64,000 nucleotides of DNA. It comes from Cupriavidus sp. IDO. Its GTDB lineage: Bacteria > Pseudomonadota > Gammaproteobacteria > Burkholderiales > Burkholderiaceae. The position numbers were made by a program, and so were the translations under genes. Within the stretch, counting starts at the first letter, position 1. Each line of letters begins with the position of its first letter. The notes under the pieces are model-generated. The model ran no database searches and had not been told where the DNA came from. It was given only the letters and a program-made list of their open reading frames with translations. Where the stretch lies: NCBI RefSeq assembly GCF_000812465.1, contig NZ_JWMA01000006.1, positions 1 to 64,000 on the forward strand, read 5' to 3'. Shown one piece after another: positions 57,592-64,000 of this stretch.

Positions 57592-59073
57592 ATGAACAAT
57601 GTGATGAAGCCATACTTGCCAACGCTTGCAACCCTGACCGTCGCGCTGGTGCTGGCAGGCTGCTCGCTGGCTCCGACCTACAAGGTGCCCGAGACGGCCA
57701 CGGCGCCGGCGTTCAAGGAAGCCGAGGCTGCAGCGGCCGAAGGCGCGCAATGGAAGACCGGCACGCCGGCCGAAGGCCAGCAGCGTGGAGACTGGTGGAA
57801 GGTCTTTGGCGACGCCGACCTCGACCGTTTAATCGAAGCGGCCAACACCTATAACCAGGACCTGGCTGCCTCTGCGGCCCGGCTCAAGCAGGCCCGGGCT
57901 TTCACCGGCGCAACCGAAGCGGATCTGTATCCACAACTGAGCATCGGCCTCGATCCAACGCGCACGCAGCCCTCGGCTGCATCGCTGGGCCTGCCCGATG
58001 GCACACGCATACCCGCCCGGACCGTGCTCAAGGCACGTGCATTTGCCGGTTATGAGCTAGACCTGTTCGGCCGGGTGGCCAGCAGCGTCAATGCGGCGCG
58101 CGCCGAAGGCGATGCTGCCGGGGACCTGTATCGCTCCGTGCAACTGGCGTTGCAGGCCGACACCGCGCAGGCCTACTTCGCGCTGCGCACGCTCGATAGC
58201 GAACGTGAACTGCTCAACGCGACGATCAGGCTGCGCGAAGATGCGCTGTCACTGCTGAAGAAGCGCTACGACGCCGGCGAGACCACCGACCTGGATCCGG
58301 CGCGTGCCGAAGCCGAACTCGGCACCGCACGCGCCGACCTGGCGACCATCGAACGCCGGCGCGCCAACCAGGAGCATGCGCTGGCCGTGCTGACCGGCGT
58401 GCCCCCCGCGCAGTTCGCCCTTGCCGCACACCCGTTCGATACGGCGCCCGTGGCCATTCCGCCGGGCCTGCCGTCGGAGCTGCTCGAGCGTCGTCCGGAC
58501 ATCGCCGCGGCGGAGCGCCAGATGGCGGCGGCTAATGCGCGGATTGGCGTGGCCAGGGCCGCGTTCTTTCCGCGCATTTCCCTGACCGGGCTGTTCGGCT
58601 TCGAGTCGTCGGATTTGTCGAACCTGTTCAAGTGGTCGTCGCGCACATGGCTGCTCGGGCCGCTGGTCGGCACGACGATCGCCCAGACTGTGTTCGACGG
58701 CGGCCGCAACAGCGCCAACCTGGCCGGCGCGCGCGCCGCACACGAGGAAAGCGCCGCGCACTACCGGCAGACCGTGCTGGTGGCCTTCCGCGAGGTCGAA
58801 GACAGCCTGGCCGACGTACGCTGGCTGAGCCAGCAAGGTGCGGCGCTGGACAGCGCGCTGGCCGGCGCCAGGCGTGCGCAACGCATCTCGCGTAGTCGCT
58901 ACGACGCCGGCGCGGTCGACTACCTGACCGTGATCGACGCCGACCGCACCGTCCTGCAATCGCAGCGCGATGCCAATCAGGTCGCAGGGCTGCGGGCGGC
59001 CGCAACCGTGTCGCTGGTGCGCAGTCTCGGTGGTGGCTGGGGTCCGTTACCGGAGGCGGTGGCGAAGCACTGA
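57592..59073 (+). CDS. Outer-membrane efflux lipoprotein, NodT/OprN family
   Basis: 493-residue TolC-like channel component. Lipoprotein signal with lipobox LAGC, Cys24, so the mature protein is lipidated. GDWWKVFGDADLDRLIEAA near 65-83 is typical of the OEP repeat, followed by long helical segments and the second repeat with LLERRPDIAAAERQMAAANARIG (split about 300-322). The ATG at 57592 is favoured by the AAGGG site; a GTG three codons earlier is also possible. It starts 11 bp after the pump gene. Confidence 0.93.
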   Translation: MNNVMKPYLPTLATLTVALVLAGCSLAPTYKVPETATAPAFKEAEAAAAEGAQWKTGTPAEGQQRGDWWKVFGDADLDRLIEAANTYNQDLAASAARLKQARAFTGATEADLYPQLSIGLDPTRTQPSAASLGLPDGTRIPARTVLKARAFAGYELDLFGRVASSVNAARAEGDAAGDLYRSVQLALQADTAQAYFALRTLDSERELLNATIRLREDALSLLKKRYDAGETTDLDPARAEAELGTARADLATIERRRANQEHALAVLTGVPPAQFALAAHPFDTAPVAIPPGLPSELLERRPDIAAAERQMAAANARIGVARAAFFPRISLTGLFGFESSDLSNLFKWSSRTWLLGPLVGTTIAQTVFDGGRNSANLAGARAAHEESAAHYRQTVLVAFREVEDSLADVRWLSQQGAALDSALAGARRAQRISRSRYDAGAVDYLTVIDADRTVLQSQRDANQVAGLRAAATVSLVRSLGGGWGPLPEAVAKH

Positions 59074-59095
59074 CGACGCTTCACATTCCGTTGGC

Positions 59096-59131
59096 GGCCC
59101 CCTCTCTCTCGTGCCAATGGGAGAGGGGGCC
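59096..59131. repeat. Long inverted repeat after the efflux operon
   Basis: GGCCCCCTCTC (59096-59106) pairs with GAGAGGGGGCC (59121-59131), an 11-bp perfect stem with a 14-nt loop. It may act as terminator though no T-run follows, and is similar in type to the element at 15365-15396. Confidence 0.6.
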
Positions 59132-59218
59132 CTCCCTCATTGAGGTGCTGACTTCACACGGCTCCGGGCTTGCACGATTGTCTCCTGTCTTGTTGGTTTC
59201 TGCAGGTATCGCTGGCCT

Positions 59219-59620
59219 TCACCACTGCGGTGGCTTATCGGCCAGCTGGGCGACGCCGCGGCCGAAGGAGAAGTTCTCGTTGGGGACAGGGATCATCGCG
59301 ATGAAGATGTCGTCTGGGCGGATTCCGGCCGCGTCCTCGAGCTGACGGCAGATTTCTGCCATCAGCGCCTGCTTGTCGCTGGCCGGCCGGTGCGCGCCGA
59401 GAAGAACTGTCACGATCATCGCGCCGGCTGAGCGTTCCATGTCCATGAAGGCGGGATCGATAAACAGCTCATCGTCACCGTGCTCGCTCAGCGCGATAAA
59501 GCGATCGCCCGGCGGGATGCTCAGCCCGACCACCAGCGAGCGGTTCAGTGCGTTGCCGATCGCGATCTTCTGCTCGCGCGAGAAACGTCCTTTGGGGATA
59601 TGTGCATGGAATACGGGCAT
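59219..59620 (-). CDS. Tautomerase-superfamily protein
   Basis: 133 residues beginning Met-Pro, so the catalytic N-terminal proline of 4-oxalocrotonate-tautomerase relatives is present after Met removal. The double-length beta-alpha-beta form (GRFSREQKIAIGNALNRSLV, and the second unit PASDKQALMAEICRQLEDAAGI with DDIFIAMIPV) is usual for this sub-group. Follows the hydrolase gene by 29 bp in one operon. Substrate unknown. Confidence 0.85.
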   Translation of the reverse strand: MPVFHAHIPKGRFSREQKIAIGNALNRSLVVGLSIPPGDRFIALSEHGDDELFIDPAFMDMERSAGAMIVTVLLGAHRPASDKQALMAEICRQLEDAAGIRPDDIFIAMIPVPNENFSFGRGVAQLADKPPQW

Positions 59621-59649
59621 TGGATTTCTCCGGTTGTTGAAGGATTTGG

Positions 59650-60564
59650 TCAGGCCTGCAGGCTCAGCACGCCGCTGAGGTGCTGCCGGAACCAGTTGGT
59701 AGCGGCAACGCTGGCTACCGTGAATTGCGCGCTGTATGGAGCGAAGTGGCCACCCGGGATCATCACCAGCCGCTTTGGCTGGGCAGCGCGCGCAAAGGCA
59801 TCGACCTCCAGGTCAGTCATCGTGAGGTCGTCGTCGCTGGCAACGATCATCAGCAACGGCGTCGGAGCGATCTGGCTGATCCATGCGCCAGGCTCATAGG
59901 AGCGCGCGACGCGGGTCGAGCGCAGCGTGACGGCGTTGATCCAGGCAGCACCGCCGAGGTCCTGCGTATAGAAGGCGATGGAGTCGGCGGAGCGGTACGC
60001 CGCCGGTGTGGCGGCATCGGCGCTGGCCACGGCCTGCATCCGGGGGGGTGCGCCACCTTCCTGTGCGCGCTGGTCGGCAGCGAACATCTCGAGCAACGCG
60101 GGCAATGCCCCGGGAGGCACCCGGCGCCTGCCTTGTTCGGAGCCGCTGATGGTTGGCACCTGCGACACCACACATTTCACCCGCCGGTCTGTCGCAGCCA
60201 GGATCAGGGCATGGCCACCGCTGTAGCTGCTCCCCCAGATGCCAAGCTGATCGGGATCGACCTCCGGGCGAGAGGCAAGGTAGCCCAGCGCAACGCGCCA
60301 GTCGGCAATCTGCGCCATCGGGTCAATATCGTGCCTGGGCGTTCCATCACTCGCGCCAAAGTTGCGGTGGTCATGCACGAGCACAACGAAGCCGGCCTGC
60401 GCGAAAGCTCGCGCAAAAGGCTCCAGCCCGTGCTCCTTGACCGCAGCAAAACCATGACACATCGAAATCGCCGGGCACTTCCCCGCCGCGCCGGGCGTAA
60501 ACAGCCAGCCGCGCAACGTGATGCCATCCTCGGCCTGGAATTCGACCTCGCTCCTGGTCACCAT
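59650..60564 (-). CDS. Alpha/beta hydrolase, CocE/dienelactone-hydrolase-like
   Basis: 304 residues. The nucleophile elbow is GSSYSG with Ser113 (pattern GxSYxG), preceded by the oxyanion segment MCHGFAAVKEHGL near 35-47. The acid is likely Asp in VASDDDLT near 246-250 and the base His in PGGHFAPY near 276. First gene of a two-gene unit with the tautomerase; the MarR operator 18 bp upstream of its ATG suggests tight repression. Confidence 0.88.
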   Translation of the reverse strand: MVTRSEVEFQAEDGITLRGWLFTPGAAGKCPAISMCHGFAAVKEHGLEPFARAFAQAGFVVLVHDHRNFGASDGTPRHDIDPMAQIADWRVALGYLASRPEVDPDQLGIWGSSYSGGHALILAATDRRVKCVVSQVPTISGSEQGRRRVPPGALPALLEMFAADQRAQEGGAPPRMQAVASADAATPAAYRSADSIAFYTQDLGGAAWINAVTLRSTRVARSYEPGAWISQIAPTPLLMIVASDDDLTMTDLEVDAFARAAQPKRLVMIPGGHFAPYSAQFTVASVAATNWFRQHLSGVLSLQA

Positions 60565-60581
60565 CGGAACCTCCTTTACAA

Positions 60582-60599
60582 TACGAGCATATACTCATA
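60582..60599. promoter_or_regulatory. MarR operator 1 between the two hydrolase genes
   Basis: TACGAGCATATACTCATA, one of three copies of one palindrome (others at 61451 and 62047). Lies between divergent genes, 18 bp from the leftward start and 49 bp from the rightward start, so it can serve both. Confidence 0.8.
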
Positions 60600-60648
60600 A
60601 TATGGCAGCACAACGCTTCATACAAGCAGTTCCTTCAGGAGACTCACC

Positions 60649-61419
60649 ATGCCCGCGTCGCAGCCCGCAGCCCCTCGTGAACGAGTGCCGGATTCCCTGG
60701 TGATGATTCACGGCTTCCTCGACAGCCACGTCGGGTGGGATCCGCTGATCGCGCAATGGCAGGCGCAGGCGGCCGACATCGTCGCGCCGGATCTGCGCGG
60801 CGCTGGCTCACTACGCGACGCTGCCGGCCCCTACTCCCTTGAGCAAGCGGTCGCAGACGTCGTCCAGCTGATCCTGGAGCAGGATCTTTACGCCGTGGCG
60901 CTGGTTGGCCATAGCATGGGCGCGCAGATCGCTGAACTCGTGGCCGCGCGCCTGCCGGATCGCGCTGCAGCCCTGGTACTGGTCACCCCGACACCGCTGG
61001 CCGGCAATACGCTGCCGGACGAAGTCCGCGCCCTGTTGCGGGACTGCGGCGGCGATGCGCAAGCCCAGCGGGCAATCCGGGAGATGTTCTCGCGCCAGCT
61101 GCCAGCACATCAGCTGGCGCGTCTGACCGATCCTGCAAACATGATGGGAAAGGCCGCGGTGCAGGCCTATTACGACGCCTTCACCGGCGGCCACCCCAGC
61201 GGCAATGCGCCCTGCGCCTTTGGCGGTCCGGTGCTGGTGATCGCCGCGGACGAGGATCCCGTGATCCCGGTCGCCATGGTGGAGCACGCGCGCGCGGCGC
61301 GATTATCCGGCGCCGCCTTCGCGCTGATCGAAGGCGCCGGCCACTGGCCGCAAATGGAGCAGCCTGAGCAAACCGCCAGCGTGATTGCTTCCTTCCTCGG
61401 CCTGCCAGTGGAGGCCTGA
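60649..61419 (+). CDS. Alpha/beta hydrolase
   Basis: 256 residues of the classical alpha/beta-hydrolase fold. Oxyanion motif IHGFLDSH near 20-27; nucleophile Ser89 in GHSMGAQ; acid Asp in IAADEDPVIP near 202-206; base His232 in GAGHWPQME. A short Pro-rich tail of 14 residues precedes the fold. Role unknown: many such enzymes cleave esters, lactones or haloalkanes. Divergent from the other hydrolase, sharing MarR operator 1; the MarR gene follows. Confidence 0.88.
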   Translation: MPASQPAAPRERVPDSLVMIHGFLDSHVGWDPLIAQWQAQAADIVAPDLRGAGSLRDAAGPYSLEQAVADVVQLILEQDLYAVALVGHSMGAQIAELVAARLPDRAAALVLVTPTPLAGNTLPDEVRALLRDCGGDAQAQRAIREMFSRQLPAHQLARLTDPANMMGKAAVQAYYDAFTGGHPSGNAPCAFGGPVLVIAADEDPVIPVAMVEHARAARLSGAAFALIEGAGHWPQMEQPEQTASVIASFLGLPVEA

Positions 61420-61450
61420 AGCCTGCGCACACGCCGGCCCGCCTTGTATA

Positions 61451-61468
61451 TACGAGCATATTCTCGTA
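61451..61468. promoter_or_regulatory. MarR operator 2, upstream of the MarR gene
   Basis: TACGAG-CATATT-CTCGTA, perfect 6-bp arms, the best of the three copies. It ends 35 bp before the MarR start, as expected for autorepression. Confidence 0.85.
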
Positions 61469-61503
61469 CTATGAAATCCATCGACTCGATGCAGGATAGA
61501 TTC

Positions 61504-61974
61504 ATGACAGGCTCCAGCAAGGCAATGGATGAATTTGATGGCCGGTGTAACTGCCTGGCGGCACGGCAGGCCGCACGCTACCTCACCGCGGTGTATGACA
61601 AGGCACTACAGCCGGTGAACTTGCGCGCCACGCAGTTCTCCATACTTCACAAGCTCGCGAATCACGGTCCGCTCACCATCAGCGAGCTGGCTGCCGAGAT
61701 GGCGATGGATCGCACCACGCTTGCAACGAACCTGAAGCCACTCGAACGCGACGGCCTGGTGAGCATGGCGCCTGGTGTCGACCGGCGCGCCAAGAATGCC
61801 TCGGTCACCAGGGCGGGCATGGCGCGCTATCGCCAGGCATTCCCGCTGTGGTCGGCGGTCCAGAGCGAATTCGAAACCGCCTATGGGGAACGCAAGGCCG
61901 CCAGTCTGCGCGAGGGCATGCGTGCGGTGCTCACGACGGGGTTCGAGCCCTGGGCGGAGGCCGGCATGGCCTGA
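61504..61974 (+). CDS. MarR-family transcriptional regulator
   Basis: 156 residues, winged helix of the MarR type. The recognition region reads GPLTISELAAEMAMDRTTLATNLKPLERDGLV over about 57-86 and the wing MAPGVDRRAKNASVTRAG follows. Several in-frame ATGs exist; 61504 is chosen because AGGA lies 7 nt before it and an earlier one at 61471 is directly next to the operator, leaving no room for transcription start. Three identical palindromes nearby define its probable targets. Confidence 0.9.
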   Translation: MTGSSKAMDEFDGRCNCLAARQAARYLTAVYDKALQPVNLRATQFSILHKLANHGPLTISELAAEMAMDRTTLATNLKPLERDGLVSMAPGVDRRAKNASVTRAGMARYRQAFPLWSAVQSEFETAYGERKAASLREGMRAVLTTGFEPWAEAGMA

Positions 61975-62046
61975 TGGCCGCGCGATCCAGGCGTGCCCGT
62001 AGCGCGGTTCCCGCGTGACGAGGCCGCCCGTTTTTTTTAACCCATA

Positions 62047-62064
62047 TACGAGCATATGCTCTTA
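62047..62064. promoter_or_regulatory. MarR operator 3, upstream of the SnoaL-like gene
   Basis: TACGAGCATATGCTCTTA with a perfect inner GAGCATATGCTC dyad (62050-62061), 36 bp before the start codon. Same motif as operators 1 and 2. Confidence 0.8.
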
Positions 62065-62100
62065 TATCTTCACCATCCAATGTCCAGACAGGAGACAGAC

Positions 62101-62529
62101 ATGACGCACCCCCAGATCATCGAAGCCTGCCGAAAGGCGCTGACCGGCTTTGAGAAGAACGACAAGACCGACCTGCTCAACCTGCTCGCCGACGATATCG
62201 TGTTCGAATTCTCGGATTCCCTGCCATACGGCGGCACCTACAACGGCAAGGCCGAGTTCCAAGCGTTCTGGAAGCACGTATATCAGGAGTACGAATATTT
62301 CCACTATGACGCACGCGCCGTCCTGGAGGCCGAAGACTATGTCATCGTTCCCGTGATCGCGCGGGCGAAGACCAAGCGCGGCATTTCCATGGAGAACGAG
62401 CACCTGTTCCTGTTCCGTGTCAGGGACGGAAAGATCGTCTACGGACGCATCTATGCCGATACCGCGCGCGGACGCGATGTGCTCGAAGGGCGCGAACCGA
62501 AGCGCTATCCCAAGCTCCAGCTTTCCTGA
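62101..62529 (+). CDS. SnoaL-like/NTF2-fold protein
   Basis: 142 residues of the NTF2-like superfamily (SnoaL/ketosteroid-isomerase shape). Visible: DDIVFEFSDSLPYGGTYNGKAEFQAFW near 30-56 forming the cone entrance, and ENEHLFLFRVRDGKIVYGRIYADT near 98-121. Such proteins can be isomerases, hydrolases or carriers. The ATG at 62101 has AGGAGA upstream. Controlled by MarR operator 3. Confidence 0.85.
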   Translation: MTHPQIIEACRKALTGFEKNDKTDLLNLLADDIVFEFSDSLPYGGTYNGKAEFQAFWKHVYQEYEYFHYDARAVLEAEDYVIVPVIARAKTKRGISMENEHLFLFRVRDGKIVYGRIYADTARGRDVLEGREPKRYPKLQLS

Positions 62530-62615
62530 TCCGCGCCGCACCGACGGCATGCTTCCGATACCGCGGACGCCGGCGCACGCAGCCCGGCGGGCCCGGCGCC
62601 AACTGGAGACACCTG

Positions 62616-63350
62616 ATGGAAATCGATCCGACGACCCTGGATACCGATGCCTTGTACAAGATCCTGATCGGCAGCGTGGTACCGCGCCCGATCGGCTGGG
62701 CCTCGACACTCTCGACGGCCGGCGTGGCCAACCTCGCCCCGTTCTCATTCTTCACGGTCGTATCCCGCAATCCGCCCATGGTCAGCCTGACCATCCAGCC
62801 TCGCTCGGACCGCGTGCGGCTGAAGGACACGCTGGTCAACGCACGCGAAACCGGCGAGTTCGTCATCAATATCGTCTCGCTGCCCCAGGTGAACCAGATG
62901 CACCTGTCATCGGTCGAGCATGATCCGGAGACCGATGAATTCGACGTCGCCGGGCTGGCCAAGGCACCGTGCGTCACCGTGCGCCCGCCACGCGTTGCCG
63001 ATGCACCGGTGTCGATGGAGTGCAAGGTCGACCGGATCCTGGCCCTGGGCGAGGCCGGCGATCACCTCGTCATCGGCCGCGTCACCCGGTTCCATATCCA
63101 CGATGCGCTCTGGCTGGAGCGGGGGCGCGTGGATACGGCTGCATTGCAGCCCATCGGCCGCCTGGCCGCCGAATACACGCTGAGCAACAGCGTCTTCAGT
63201 TGCCCCATCCCCGATGACTTCCTCACAGCCGCGTCGGACCAGCGGATGCAACGCCTGGACGGCAAGGCGACAGGCTGGTCGCCGCTGGATGAGAAAGGCT
63301 GGTCGGCAGCAGGTAACGCCACCGTCGGGCTGCCTGCGCGATCAACATAA
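62616..63350 (+). CDS. Flavin reductase family protein (FMN-binding split barrel)
   Basis: 244 residues. Core motif VPRPIGWASTLSTAGVANLAPFSFF near 23-47 is the flavin-binding start of the family; IGRVTRFHIHDALW near 157-170 is also characteristic. Members reduce FMN for a partner monooxygenase, or are flavoproteins of unknown role; no monooxygenase is seen in this window. 86 bp after the SnoaL gene and possibly co-transcribed. The Trp/Gly-rich C-terminus is a usual tail. Confidence 0.85.
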   Translation: MEIDPTTLDTDALYKILIGSVVPRPIGWASTLSTAGVANLAPFSFFTVVSRNPPMVSLTIQPRSDRVRLKDTLVNARETGEFVINIVSLPQVNQMHLSSVEHDPETDEFDVAGLAKAPCVTVRPPRVADAPVSMECKVDRILALGEAGDHLVIGRVTRFHIHDALWLERGRVDTAALQPIGRLAAEYTLSNSVFSCPIPDDFLTAASDQRMQRLDGKATGWSPLDEKGWSAAGNATVGLPARST

Positions 63351-63387
63351 GCGCGGATGCCGTCGCGCCGGCACGCCCGGCCGAACG

Positions 63388-63411
63388 GCAACTCAGCTCA
63401 CGCTGAGTTGC
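63388..63411. repeat. Perfect hairpin after the flavin reductase gene
   Basis: GCAACTCAGC-TCAC-GCTGAGTTGC: 10-bp perfect arms, 4-nt loop. It lies 37 bp past the stop and right at the end of the histidine-kinase remnant. No T-run. Confidence 0.6.
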
Positions 63412-63588
63412 GCCTCCAAACCGCCGCCGTCGCGATTGCTCGAGTGCTAAAGCCCCCCGCACGGATTCGAGCTTGTCTTCCGGAATGCCGGAGCCCCGAT
63501 CAAGCACGCCGATGACCACGGCGCCGCAGTCGCGCTGCACGCTCAGCTCCGCCGCTCCGCCGAACTTGATGGCGTAGTCTGTCACCAG
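63412..63588 (-). pseudogene. Remnant of a sensor histidine kinase ATPase domain
   Basis: Read leftward, the frame encodes VTDYAIKFGGAAELSVQRD, then GVLDRGSGIPEDKLESV and LALEQSRRRRFGG. These match the N-box (NAIKF), the G1 box (DRGPGIP) and the region before the G2 box of a HATPase_c domain, in order and at about the right spacing. The key Asn of the N-box has become Tyr, the G2 box is lost, and the upstream HAMP/dimerisation parts are absent, so it is a gene scrap, not a functional kinase. It accounts for part of the 388-bp gap 63351-63738; the rest shows no gene. Confidence 0.75.
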
Positions 63589-63738
63589 TGTACGGGGTCT
63601 GGCACTTCCTCCGTACGCAGTCGCATTGCAATCCCACATGCTTTGGCGTACGCTGAATTGCTTCCAGACAAGCGGGCTGACTAGCCGGTAATCATCGGCA
63701 GGATTGCCGCCCGAACACGCCAATCCCATGGAGTCATT

Positions 63739-63885
63739 GTGACCATCATCACCAGCGCTGGCCCCCTCATCTCGCTGATTGCCGGAATCCTGATTCTTGT
63801 CGTGCCGCGGCTGCTTAACTACATCGTCGCCATCTACCTGATCGTCATCGGCCTGCTCGGACTGTTTGGCGGACATCTGCGCTGA
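63739..63885 (+). CDS. DUF3096 small membrane protein
   Basis: 48 residues from a GTG start: a hydrophobic segment (LISLIAGILILVVPRLLNY, about 10-28) and a second (IVAIYLIVIGLLGLFG, about 29-44), ending GGHLR. The pattern is that of DUF3096, two-helix inner-membrane proteins of unknown function. GGAG sits 5 nt before the GTG, while the nearby ATG at 63728 runs into a stop after four codons. The last 115 bp of the window contain nothing I can name. Confidence 0.78.
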   Translation: MTIITSAGPLISLIAGILILVVPRLLNYIVAIYLIVIGLLGLFGGHLR

Positions 63886-64000
63886 ACGGACGCGGTGTCC
63901 GACTTCGTTCCGGACGCCCTTCAAGCGACGTTTCCGCAATCCAGCACGTTGCGACCCGCGGCGCCCTCGTCTCCGTATGCGGCCACTCGAATTGGTCCTC

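Overview
The window is GC-rich (roughly two thirds G+C) with dense, mostly short-spaced genes and typical chromosomal content. Protein sequences and gene order, above all the prpR / prpB-prpC-acnD-prpF-prpD cluster, a long-form isocitrate lyase, Bug-type binding proteins and CoxSLM-like hydroxylases, point to a beta-proteobacterium of the Burkholderiaceae, most likely a Cupriavidus (Ralstonia relative). This is inference from recall of family sequences; no search was run. I see no rRNA, tRNA, CRISPR array, insertion sequence or phage gene.

Layout. 1-8.2 kb: housekeeping and membrane genes (MFS transporter cut by the window edge, outer-membrane barrel, purT, MscS-type channel, HD-GYP phosphodiesterase, small monooxygenase-like protein, cysteine synthase). 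8.2-18.2 kb: the 2-methylcitrate pathway for propionyl-CoA, with a sigma-54 activator PrpR divergent from prpBC-acnD-prpFD; two tandem palindromes and a good -24/-12 promoter lie between them. 18.4-24.7 kb: periplasmic asparaginase, thioesterase, DUF1289, YiiM-like MOSC protein, amidotransferase, penicillin-acylase-type hydrolase. 25.1-31 kb: isocitrate lyase with a 20-bp palindrome at its promoter, aldehyde dehydrogenase, an ABC-F ATPase. 31-33.8 kb: LD-carboxypeptidase, tadA, queD, queE, then about 500 bp that look non-coding but structured. 34-37.3 kb: small proteins of unknown or DUF families and a scrap of an AraC-family gene.

37.3-52.2 kb is the accessory part and the most interesting stretch: two TetR-type regulators, a three-subunit molybdenum hydroxylase (CoxS/L/M-like with an AYRGAGR active-site loop, so not a classical CO dehydrogenase), CoxG, two thiolases, two enoyl-CoA hydratase/isomerase family proteins, an acyl-CoA ligase, a MaoC hydratase, a ketopantoate-reductase-like enzyme and a Bug solute receptor. 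Together these read as an uptake, CoA-activation, hydroxylation and beta-oxidation route for an unidentified organic acid. Reading the intergenic DNA gives two separate operator families: a 19-bp GTAGAC box that overlaps the -10 of three near-identical promoters (DUF302 gene, coxG, thiolase operon), and a 17-bp box shared by the first TetR gene and coxS.

53-59.1 kb: an RND efflux operon (adaptor, pump, outer-membrane lipoprotein) divergent from an HxlR regulator. 59.2-63.4 kb: a small MarR regulon (tautomerase, two alpha/beta hydrolases, MarR, SnoaL-like protein, flavin reductase) with three copies of one palindromic operator. The window ends with a histidine-kinase remnant and a 48-residue DUF3096 membrane protein.
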